Shown here in pieces: positions 1-6,497 of a DNA stretch of 15,254 bases. Under the pieces are notes generated by a model, which saw nothing but the letters and a program-made list of their open reading frames with translations, made no database searches and was not told the origin of the DNA. Position 1 is the stretch's first letter, and each line of letters opens with the position of its first letter. Source of the stretch: Proteobacteria bacterium UBA2383 (GTDB taxonomy: Bacteria > Pseudomonadota > Gammaproteobacteria > Competibacterales > Competibacteraceae); the NCBI GenBank assembly GCA_002343485.1, contig DDST01000037.1, positions 1-15,254 on the forward strand, read 5' to 3'. A program made the position numbers and the translations under genes.

Positions 1-120
1 ACTCAGGGAGCCGCAAGCAACTTGTCAAGCTTCCACGGTATCGCCTGCCTTTTCAACAAAGCCCAGCCTATCGGTCAGATGGTGCGATTGGAGGACCGGA
101 ATCAATCTCACTTAGAATAA
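1..120. other. Left edge, no gene assigned
   Basis: No gene can be assigned with confidence. All three plus-strand frames are open for most of this stretch. One of them ends with TAA at 118-120 and would give the last 39 residues of a gene lying outside the window. I do not recognise that peptide, and a second frame stays open to about base 168, so the choice is not decidable here. Base composition changes sharply to AT-rich after about 121, which fits the end of a gene followed by a promoter region. Confidence 0.3.
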
Positions 121-161
121 GTCACAAGTATTTTAATTAAAAAATCTTTTTTATATTTGGC

Positions 162-190
162 TTTACATAATTAATGAGAATTAATATCAT
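162..190 (+). promoter_or_regulatory. Sigma70-type promoter of the iron-uptake operon
   Basis: A -35 hexamer TTTACA (162-167) matches the consensus at 5 of 6 bases. It is separated by exactly 17 bases from a -10 hexamer TATCAT (185-190), also 5 of 6. The promoter lies in a strongly AT-rich stretch (121-200) unlike the GC-rich coding DNA around it. Transcription would begin near 197, about 55 bases before the ATG at 252. It overlaps the Fur box at 173-191. Confidence 0.6.
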
Positions 191-191
191 T
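173..191. promoter_or_regulatory. Fur box (ferric uptake regulator operator)
   Basis: The 19-base sequence AATGAGAATTAATATCATT is an imperfect palindrome. Its 15-base core (175-189) matches the 7-1-7 Fur consensus TGATAATnATTATCA at 12 of 14 informative positions. It covers the -10 element and much of the spacer of the predicted promoter. Fur bound to Fe(II) would therefore block RNA polymerase and restrict expression to iron starvation. The downstream genes encode a ferric iron importer, which is the expected target. Confidence 0.7.
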
Positions 192-251
192 TAAAATATT
201 CGATCATTACTGCCATCCTATCGAAACTCTGAATCTCCGGAGCCGTTGTTC

Positions 252-1289
252 ATGTCCAACCCATCGAAATCCCGTACTCTGTTATCCACTCTCTGTGGCT
301 TGTTAATCACTTTGCTAACCGCACCCGCGCTGGCCGATGGCGAAGTCAACATCTACTCAGCACGCAAAGAAGATTTGATCAAACCATTGCTAGACGATTT
401 TTCGAAGCAAACCGGCATCACCGTCAATTTGGTGACGGGTAAGGAAGCTGAACTGCTGCAGCGTCTGCAAAGCGAGGGCATCAATAGCCCAGCGGATCTA
501 TTGTTAACCTCCGATGCAGGCCGGCTAGCGGCTGCCCATCACGCTGGAGTCTTACAAACTACTCCATCTAAATTGCTCGAAAAGAATATCCCTGCGGCTT
601 ACCGCGACCCTGAAGGCTACTGGTATGGCTTGTCCGTTCGCGCCCGGCCCATCCTTTACGCCAAGGATCGAGTCAAACCAGCCGAGTTATCCACTTACGA
701 GGATCTAGCGGCATCGCGCTGGAAAGGCAAGATTTGTATGCGCTCCTCCGATAGCATCTACAACCAGTCACTGGTAGCGGGAATGATCGTTCATCATGGC
801 GAAGCGAAAACCGAAACTTGGGCCAAGGGCTTGGTCGCTAACTTTGCTCGATCACCCAAAGGAGGCGATCGCGATCAGATCAAGGCCATCGCCGCGGGTG
901 AATGCGATCTGACATTGGCTAACACCTATTACCTGGGCGGTATGATCAGCTCCAGCGATAAAACTGAGCAAGAGGCAGCAGCCCAGGTCGGGGTGTTTTG
1001 GCCGGATGCCAAGACCACCGGCGTCCATGTCAATGTCAGCGGCGCCGGAGTCACTGCCCATGCCAAAAACCGGGACAACGCGGTCAGGCTATTGGAGTTC
1101 CTGGCAGGCGATCAAGCGCAGCACTGGTATGCCAGCGTGAACAACGAATATCCAGTCAATCCAGCTATTCCACCCAGCGCCACTCTCAAGGCTTGGGGCG
1201 AATTTAAAGCCGACACCTTGAACGTCGCGAAATTGGGTGAACTAAACGCCGATGCGGTTAAGCTCATGGACCGGGCTGGATGGAAGTAG
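252..1289 (+). CDS. fbpA: Ferric iron ABC transporter, periplasmic binding protein
   Basis: This is the periplasmic iron-binding subunit of a ferric ABC importer (FbpA/FutA/SfuA type). It binds Fe(III) and delivers it to the membrane permease. From the ATG at 252 it is 345 residues long. A signal peptide has a basic start, a leucine-rich core and an Ala-x-Ala site after residue 28. The mature protein begins with a VNIYSAR segment (Tyr35) and carries the adjacent tyrosine pair Tyr226-Tyr227 in an NTYYLGG motif. In this family those positions supply phenolate iron ligands. The ATG at 252 is preferred over a TTG at 246 because GGAG (239-242) lies 9 bases upstream of it. It is the first gene of a Fur-controlled operon with the permease and ATPase. 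The family also includes other metal or anion binders, but the tyrosines and operator favour iron. Confidence 0.9.
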   Translation: MSNPSKSRTLLSTLCGLLITLLTAPALADGEVNIYSARKEDLIKPLLDDFSKQTGITVNLVTGKEAELLQRLQSEGINSPADLLLTSDAGRLAAAHHAGVLQTTPSKLLEKNIPAAYRDPEGYWYGLSVRARPILYAKDRVKPAELSTYEDLAASRWKGKICMRSSDSIYNQSLVAGMIVHHGEAKTETWAKGLVANFARSPKGGDRDQIKAIAAGECDLTLANTYYLGGMISSSDKTEQEAAAQVGVFWPDAKTTGVHVNVSGAGVTAHAKNRDNAVRLLEFLAGDQAQHWYASVNNEYPVNPAIPPSATLKAWGEFKADTLNVAKLGELNADAVKLMDRAGWK

Positions 1290-1337
1290 GCCAATTTCAC
1301 TCGCAAATGCCTTGTTATCCTGATTCTAGCGCGCAAG

Positions 1338-1377
1338 CCCTCCCGCGAACCCTCCTCTATCAGAGGGGAGGGTTCGC
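1338..1377 (+). promoter_or_regulatory. Intergenic hairpin burying the permease ribosome-binding site
   Basis: GCGAACCCTCC (1345-1355) pairs perfectly with GGAGGGTTCGC (1367-1377) around an 11-base loop. The right arm contains the only Shine-Dalgarno sequence for the permease gene, whose TTG start follows directly at 1378. A second complementary tract, CCCTCCC (1338-1344), could pair with GGGAGGG (1366-1372) instead, so two mutually exclusive closed structures are possible. No T-run follows, so this is not a standard intrinsic terminator. It more likely limits permease translation or stabilises the end of the upstream message. Confidence 0.55.
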
Positions 1378-3051
1378 TTGACTGGGAAATGGGAATTTTG
1401 GCCACGGGCGGCGCAGACCGACCGCTGGACGCTGCTGGTGGCCGGCGTCGCCTTGCTGCTGGCGTTGCCGGTATGCACCGTGTTTTTCACCGCCCTGCAA
1501 CCAGCGAGTGAAGTCTGGCAGCACCTGGTCGACACGGTGCTGGCCGATTATGTGCTGAATTCAATAGTGCTGATGCTCGGGGTCGGGCTGGGAACTTTAC
1601 TCATCGGCGTGCCTGCCGCCTGGCTGACCGGAGTCTGTGAATTTCCTGGCCGGCGATGGTTCGAGTGGGCATTGTTGCTGCCCATGGCTATTCCCGCCTA
1701 CATCATCGCCTATACCTATACCGGCCTATTGGACTTCGCGGGTCCGGTGCAATCCATGTTGCGTGAAACCTTTGGCTGGAGCCGGCAGGATTACACATTT
1801 CCCGAAATTCGATCCCTGCCAGGCGCGGTGCTCATGCTGGCGCTGGTGCTTTATCCCTACGTCTATCTGTTGGCGCGCACCGCGTTTCTTGAGCAATCAG
1901 CGGCAGTGCTGGAAGTCAGCCGCAGTCTAGGCGCCGGACCGTGGCGGCGCTTCCTGACGGTCACCCTGCCCCTAGCGCGGCCTGCGTTGATCGCCGGTAT
2001 GTCACTGGTGCAGATGGAGGCGCTCGCCGATTACGGCACCGTGCAGTATTTTGGGATCAGCACCTTCACCACAGGCATTTTCCGGGTCTGGTTCGGCATG
2101 AATGACGCCACGGCCGCCGCGCAACTGGCAGCGCTTTTGTTGCTTTTCGTGTTCACGCTCTTGGTTTTGGAACGGCTGTCCCGGCAACAAGCGCGCTTTC
2201 ATCACACCGGTCAGCGCACCCAGCGCCCGCCACGCTTGCGGTTGCCAGGCCGGTTGAAATGGCTGGCGGCCGGCGCATGCATAGTGCCGCTGCTGTTTGG
2301 ATTTCTGATCCCAGCCGGACAACTGGCCGCCTGGACATGGCGAACCGCGCCGCAGGTGATCGACGGCCGCTTTTTGGAACTGGCCCGTCATAGCTTGTTG
2401 CTGGCAGGCGGCAGTGCATTATTGATTCTGTTACTGGCGTTATTGCTGGGCTATGGTCAGCGCTTGCGGCCGCGCCCGAGCGTGCGGCTGGCGGTGCGCG
2501 GCGCTGGACTGGGTTACGCGGTCCCCGGCACCGTGCTGGCTATCGGCGTGATGCTGCCTTTTGCCGCGATTGATCGTACGGTGGATGGCTGGGCGCGGGA
2601 GTGGTTGGGCCTCTCTACCGGGTTGTTGCTCAGCGGAACCCTGTTTGCTCTGCTATTTGCCTACAGCGCCCGGTTTCTGCCAGTCGCCCTGCACAGCGTC
2701 GAGGCCGGGCTGACCCGTATCCGGCCGAGTATGGATGATGCCGCCCGGGTACTCGGCGCAAAACCGCGTGAGGTATTATGGCGCGTCCATATTCCGATCC
2801 TGCGCGGCAGTCTGCTGACCGCTCTGCTGCTGGTGTTCGTGGATGTGCTCAAGGAATTACCGGCAACCCTGATTCTGCGCCCGTTCAACTTCAGCACGTT
2901 GGCGGTGCGTACCTATGAGTTGGCTTCGGACGAGCGATTGGCGGATTCGGCGAGTTTCGCCTTGGCCATTGTGCTGGCGGGCATTGGCCCCGTGATCCTG
3001 CTCAGCCGCGCTATCAGCCGCGAGAGACCCGGCCATGCCCCCCTTTCTTGA
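1378..3051 (+). CDS. fbpB: Ferric iron ABC transporter, fused permease
   Basis: This is the inner-membrane permease of the iron importer, a 557-residue protein of the FbpB/SfuB/HitB type. Two permease halves are fused in one chain, with about 12 hydrophobic segments. Each half has the cytoplasmic EAA loop that docks on the ATPase: one near residues 179-200 (EVSRSLGAGPW...) and one near 453-475 (DAARVLGAKPR...). The pair marks both halves as intact, and the length is normal for the family. The start is a TTG, with GGAG (1367-1370) 7 bases upstream. There is no in-frame ATG nearby and the next candidate, GTG at 1438, would cut into the first membrane segment. The ribosome-binding site lies in a hairpin. 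The 3' end overlaps the ATPase gene by 17 bases, indicating translational coupling. Confidence 0.9.
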   Translation: MTGKWEFWPRAAQTDRWTLLVAGVALLLALPVCTVFFTALQPASEVWQHLVDTVLADYVLNSIVLMLGVGLGTLLIGVPAAWLTGVCEFPGRRWFEWALLLPMAIPAYIIAYTYTGLLDFAGPVQSMLRETFGWSRQDYTFPEIRSLPGAVLMLALVLYPYVYLLARTAFLEQSAAVLEVSRSLGAGPWRRFLTVTLPLARPALIAGMSLVQMEALADYGTVQYFGISTFTTGIFRVWFGMNDATAAAQLAALLLLFVFTLLVLERLSRQQARFHHTGQRTQRPPRLRLPGRLKWLAAGACIVPLLFGFLIPAGQLAAWTWRTAPQVIDGRFLELARHSLLLAGGSALLILLLALLLGYGQRLRPRPSVRLAVRGAGLGYAVPGTVLAIGVMLPFAAIDRTVDGWAREWLGLSTGLLLSGTLFALLFAYSARFLPVALHSVEAGLTRIRPSMDDAARVLGAKPREVLWRVHIPILRGSLLTALLLVFVDVLKELPATLILRPFNFSTLAVRTYELASDERLADSASFALAIVLAGIGPVILLSRAISRERPGHAPLS

Positions 3052-4123
3052 ATTGCACGATCTCGACATCACATATCCGCCTCGGAAGGTGATCCGGGAA
3101 TTATCCCTGCAAATGAACTGCACCGGTATCGGCTGTCTGCTCGGCCCCAGCGGTTGTGGTAAAACCACCTTGCTGCGGGCTATCGCGGGCTTTGAACCGC
3201 TGCGGCGCGGCTCGATCCGATTGGAGGGCGTTAAGCTCAGCCGGCCGGGCTGGACACTGCCACCGGAACAGCGGCAAATAGGCATGATGTTCCAAGACCT
3301 AGCTCTGTTTCCGCATCTGACCGTGACTGACAACATTGCCTTCAGCTTACGTAGATGGAAGACGGCGGAACGCCGCGCGCGGGTGAGTGAGTTATTGCGC
3401 CTGGTCGGGCTAGAGGAATATGCCCGACGCCATCCGCATCAGATTTCCGGTGGCCAGCAACAGCGCGTAGCCTTGGCCCGGGCGTTGGCGCCGCGACCGC
3501 GGCTGTTGTTGCTGGATGAACCCTTCTCCAGCCTGGATGTGGCCTTGCGGGAAGATTTGGCGCGGGAGGTGCGCACCATCCTGCTGCGGGAAGGTACCGG
3601 TGGGTTGCTGGTCAGCCACGACCAGTTTGAAGCCTTCGCCTTTGCGGATGAAATCGGCGTACTGGATGAAGGCCGGTTGCGGCAATGGGACAGCGCCTAC
3701 AACCTTTATCACCAACCGGCCGATCGCTTTGTCGCCAGCTTTATCGGCCAAGGCATCTTGCTGCCTGGCCGGATTGGAGAAAACGGCCGCGCCAATACGG
3801 AACTCGGTGATATCGAGGGGACTCCGCCCGGCGGCTGTGTGGCAGGGGACGATGTGGAAATCCTAGTGCGGCCGGATGACGTGATTCATGACGATGCCAG
3901 TCCGCTCAAAGCGGAAGTCGCTGAGCGGGCGTTCCGGGGTGCGGAGTTTCTCTACACGCTGAAACTGCCCAGCGGCGCGCGGCTCTTATGTCTGGCGCCC
4001 AGCCATCACAACCACCCGCCGGGGCGGCGCATTGGCATCCGCCTGGATATTGATCATGTGGTGATGTTCCGGCGGAATTGGTCGGTCCGTTGCGTTGAGT
4101 CGCCGCCGGTTCCCGCATCCTGA
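3035..4123 (+). CDS. fbpC: Ferric iron ABC transporter, ATP-binding protein
   Basis: This cytoplasmic ATPase powers iron import and acts as a dimer under the permease. All nucleotide-binding motifs are present: Walker A GPSGCGKT (37-44), a Q-loop in the FQDLALFPH segment, the signature ISGGQQQR (137-144), Walker B LLLLDEP (157-163) and the H-loop His195. The region after about residue 240 fits the C-terminal TOBE-type regulatory domain of this importer class. The total of 362 residues is typical. The ATG lies 17 bases inside the end of the permease gene with only a weak purine-rich tract upstream, so translation probably depends on ribosomes finishing the permease. Sequence alone does not separate it from related FutC, HitC or PotA-like ATPases; the operon context makes the iron assignment. 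Confidence 0.9.
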   Translation: MPPFLELHDLDITYPPRKVIRELSLQMNCTGIGCLLGPSGCGKTTLLRAIAGFEPLRRGSIRLEGVKLSRPGWTLPPEQRQIGMMFQDLALFPHLTVTDNIAFSLRRWKTAERRARVSELLRLVGLEEYARRHPHQISGGQQQRVALARALAPRPRLLLLDEPFSSLDVALREDLAREVRTILLREGTGGLLVSHDQFEAFAFADEIGVLDEGRLRQWDSAYNLYHQPADRFVASFIGQGILLPGRIGENGRANTELGDIEGTPPGGCVAGDDVEILVRPDDVIHDDASPLKAEVAERAFRGAEFLYTLKLPSGARLLCLAPSHHNHPPGRRIGIRLDIDHVVMFRRNWSVRCVESPPVPAS

Positions 4124-4129
4124 GCGGAA

Positions 4130-4162
4130 GTGACTCACCACTATTCAACAATAGTGAGCCAC
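4130..4162. terminator. Hairpin between convergent genes (possible bidirectional terminator)
   Basis: GTGACTCAC...TATT (4130-4145) pairs with AATAGTGAGCCAC (4150-4162), giving an outer GTG:CAC, a CTCAC:GTGAG block and a short TATT:AATA top, with one mismatch and a three-base bulge. An alternative is a plain 7-base stem CACTATT/AATAGTG. It lies in the 47-base gap between the iron-uptake operon and the convergent HEAT-repeat gene. Neither strand has a T-run after it, so termination efficiency is doubtful. Confidence 0.4.
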
Positions 4163-4170
4163 GTTGAAGA

Positions 4171-5097
4171 TTAACGGGGAAGACCCGCAACCATCGCCTG
4201 CCGCACTGCATCGATTTCAGCGGGTGTGAACCGGTGCTGGCCGCTGAAAGAAAAATTCACTTTCAAGTTCAGCCGCTTGATCAGGCTGGTTGCGGCCAGA
4301 TCACATAACCGCCGCTGCGGCTGGATGCCGGAAGGCACGCCACCGCCAATTTCCCGGGTGTCGTCCAGCGCGCTGGCCAGTGCATGCAAGACTTCGGGAG
4401 AATCAATTTCCCGTAACACCGATAGCAGGAATTCCCGCTCCGCCAGTGATCCATCGGCGCTGGTTTGCAATAGCATCCGTCGCGCCGCCTGATCGCCAAT
4501 CCGGGACCGGCTGATCGCCGTCACCAGCGTCACGGGCACGACGGGCGTCCAGGCGGCCAGTTCGGTTTGCGCATCCCCTACCCGCTCATCCAGCGCCTGC
4601 AACGCCGCCGATGTGGATTCACCAGGATAATAGCTTAGCAACAGGATGGCGGCGGCGGCATCGTTGCCCTGATCGAGACTGGCGCGCAAGGCTTCGCCGA
4701 GTTCAGGCCGCTCTGCAAGTTGCAGGGGATCATGCCGCTCATAGAGCGCCAGCGCCGCGCGCGCGCGGATATCCTGCAATGGATCACTCAAGGCCAGCGC
4801 CAGTAACGGGATGGCGGCCGGATCATCGGAAGCCGTGAGCAGCGCTACAGCTTGCAGGCGCACCATCTCATCTTCATCCCGCAAATAAGGTTGCAGATAA
4901 GGAATGATTTTAGCGCCCTGTTCGCCGAGTTGTGAAACCGGCTCGTAGTCGCCCTTGCGGGCGGCAGCGAAAGCCGTGTTGACTTGACTGGAAATATCAT
5001 CGTTCATGGCAATTCCTTGGGGAAATTGAAAGATCAGCAGAATCAGCACAAGTGCCGTGGTCAACAGGGACAGCGACCAAGCGTACCAGCGATTCAT
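4171..5097 (-). CDS. Membrane-anchored HEAT-repeat protein, function unknown
   Basis: A 308-residue protein of unknown function. Residues 4-25 form one hydrophobic segment (WYAWSLSLLTTALVLILLIF), either a signal anchor or an uncleaved signal; there is no lipobox cysteine. After it comes an alpha-helical solenoid. Residues about 62-120 contain at least two clear HEAT-type helical repeats (IIPYLQPYLRDEDEMVRLQAV and IPLLALALSDPLQDIRARAAL). Less regular helical sequence follows to about residue 240. HEAT repeats usually bind proteins, so a scaffold role is plausible but unproven. It follows a zinc-protease gene by 15 bases on the same strand, so the two are probably co-transcribed. The start at 5097 has GGAGG only 3 bases away. 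An internal ATG at 5007 has AAGGA at 6 bases and would give a shorter, soluble product. Confidence 0.7.
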   Translation of the reverse strand: MNRWYAWSLSLLTTALVLILLIFQFPQGIAMNDDISSQVNTAFAAARKGDYEPVSQLGEQGAKIIPYLQPYLRDEDEMVRLQAVALLTASDDPAAIPLLALALSDPLQDIRARAALALYERHDPLQLAERPELGEALRASLDQGNDAAAAILLLSYYPGESTSAALQALDERVGDAQTELAAWTPVVPVTLVTAISRSRIGDQAARRMLLQTSADGSLAEREFLLSVLREIDSPEVLHALASALDDTREIGGGVPSGIQPQRRLCDLAATSLIKRLNLKVNFSFSGQHRFTPAEIDAVRQAMVAGLPR

Positions 5098-5112
5098 GGC
5101 CCTCCACCTTCA

Positions 5113-6213
5113 TCATGGATTCATGGTATTAGCGTGTGCCTTGGGGATTTTCTGGCCACGCTGATCGGTAATGCCATACATCAACAACGGCTTTTCAGTC
5201 GCGCCGTAGAAATCGTTGACTCCGAGCGTGTGACCCAGTTCGTGAGCCAGCGTATCACCCACATTGGTCCCAGCGTGATCTTCAAAAATACAGTTCTTAC
5301 CCAAAGTACCCGCGTCAGTATCATCATGATTGGGATTAATATCCTGTTCATATTCCCAAACGAAGAACACATTAAAGTCTGCTGAAGCGTCGCCCTTGGC
5401 AATGACCAGATCCCACTCATGCTCGCTGGCCGGCACCCCTGGCAAATGCGAGGAAAATCGCACCACGGCACCAAGGTCCTTATTGATTTTGACACTGATC
5501 GCCCGCTTCTTGGTGACCTGGATATTGGCCTGCGGCAGGAAAATATCATTCATGGTCTTGACCCAGCCATCGATGCTGCTGGTGCTGCGGCTGGTCTTGT
5601 GACCGGCGCTATCCTCAACCAAATGAAACGAAGCCTGAACGGTTTTCTTGGTCTTGACCGCCACTTCCAGGCTGGCCACCGTGGCCGCGCCATTCTTGAC
5701 ATCAATAAACGTCGTGCCCTTGGTCTTACCCTTGATAATTAATTCCCGGCCGCCATGCACGAAGCACTTCGGATCATCCTCAACCGTGGCGATGCCCGGA
5801 TTGCGGCTGACGACGGTGAGATTGTCAGCATTCTTCAGGATTACCGTCTTTTGACCACTCATGGGCACCATCTGCCACGGTGGGTTGACCGCGCCGTCAA
5901 AACCGTCCTTGGGCTTTTTCTCTTCAAACTTGGGTTTGCCCGCGGGTGGAGCGGGCGTCGCACCCGGGCCGGTATAAGTGACGCCCAGCGCTCCCCAGGT
6001 TTTTGGACCCACAATGCCATCGGCCTTTAATCCTTTCATTTGCTGAAAGGTTCGAGTGGCGGCATCCGTTTTCGGCCCAAAGATGCCATCTTCGGCCAGC
6101 TTCTTTCCCTGCGGCAGCTTGGGCAAAGGGACTTTCTGATTGAGCAACCCTTGCAATAGTTTGACGTCAGCGCCGGTGCTGCCTTTTTGAATCATGCGAT
6201 TTGCGGTTGCCAT
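5113..6213 (-). CDS. Peptidoglycan-binding, Ig-like, snapalysin-like zinc protease
   Basis: A 366-residue three-part protein. Residues about 7-77 form a peptidoglycan-binding domain of the PG_binding_1 type, with DGIFGPKT and DGIVGPKTW turns. A proline/lysine-rich linker follows to about 105. A BIG2-like Ig fold spans about 109-190 (ending ...LIIKGKTKGTTFIDVKN...LEVAV). The C-terminal part has the metzincin zinc motif HExxHxxGxxD: His324, Glu325, His328 and Asp334, with a candidate Met-turn at Met345. Aspartate as third ligand and the short distance to the Met recall snapalysin (peptidase family M7). No signal peptide is visible, which is odd for a wall-binding protease. The start at 6213 is chosen over ATG 6219 because GGAGGG (6225-6220) is 6-7 bases from 6213 but touches 6219. 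It is probably co-transcribed with the HEAT gene. The substrate is unknown. Confidence 0.8.
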   Translation of the reverse strand: MATANRMIQKGSTGADVKLLQGLLNQKVPLPKLPQGKKLAEDGIFGPKTDAATRTFQQMKGLKADGIVGPKTWGALGVTYTGPGATPAPPAGKPKFEEKKPKDGFDGAVNPPWQMVPMSGQKTVILKNADNLTVVSRNPGIATVEDDPKCFVHGGRELIIKGKTKGTTFIDVKNGAATVASLEVAVKTKKTVQASFHLVEDSAGHKTSRSTSSIDGWVKTMNDIFLPQANIQVTKKRAISVKINKDLGAVVRFSSHLPGVPASEHEWDLVIAKGDASADFNVFFVWEYEQDINPNHDDTDAGTLGKNCIFEDHAGTNVGDTLAHELGHTLGVNDFYGATEKPLLMYGITDQRGQKIPKAHANTMNP

Positions 6214-6240
6214 GACCATCCCTCCATGCTCTCTCTTTAA

Positions 6241-6275
6241 ATTACAAAACTTGAGTCTTTAATATTTTCAAGTTT
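6241..6275 (-). promoter_or_regulatory. Inverted repeat and weak promoter ahead of the protease gene
   Basis: AAACTTGA (6247-6254) and TCAAGTTT (6268-6275) are perfect 8-base inverted repeats separated by 13 bases. On the minus strand a TTGAAA -35-like hexamer (6271-6266) and a TGTAAT -10-like hexamer (6246-6241) bracket the repeat region with a 19-base spacer, slightly longer than ideal. The repeat could be an operator for the protease/HEAT unit or for the divergent acetolactate synthase gene. No regulator is identified. Confidence 0.35.
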
Positions 6276-6497
6276 CATGCCATCTCCTGCCAGTGTTTGG
6301 TCGCACGGCTATTGGGAGATGAGGCCGGTTCAGTTCGATCACACCGAGCGGCTTGATTTGGCTGTCGTGGTCCAAAATGGATGGATTTGCGTTTAGCCTG
6401 ACGAGAAAGCGGTTACAATTGCTCATCCCGATTCCATTCATTGCAACCGGCCGGATCAGTGGCAAGCAATGGACCCAAGACCCAAAAGGTATTTCTC
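6276..6497. other. Gap between divergent genes, little recognisable
   Basis: These 222 bases precede the acetolactate synthase gene. A TACAAT -10-like hexamer lies at 6414-6419, but no convincing -35 sits at the right distance. A 39-codon open frame (6277-6396) has no ribosome-binding site. No attenuator with a branched-chain-residue leader and no T-tract terminator was seen. Confidence 0.3.

Noticed and set aside
40..80. Possible insertion-sequence end (CTTTTCAACAAAGCC resembles some IS5-like termini)
   Set aside because: No matching opposite end, target duplication or transposase frame in the window; the resemblance is too short.
246..251. TTG start two codons before the ferric-binding protein ATG
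   Set aside because: The ribosome site GGAG at 239-242 is correctly spaced for ATG 252 and too close for TTG 246.
6277..6396. 39-codon open frame as an ilv leader peptide
   Set aside because: No ribosome site, no run of Leu/Val/Ile codons and no attenuator hairpin with a T-run after it.
6268..6465. 65-residue minus-strand open frame in the divergent gap
   Set aside because: No recognisable domain, no good ribosome site, and it overlaps the start region of the acetolactate synthase transcript; probably chance.
6441..6497. Nineteen-residue N-terminal extension of acetolactate synthase from a TTG
   Set aside because: No ribosome site precedes the TTG, while ATG 6498 has AAAAGG at good spacing.
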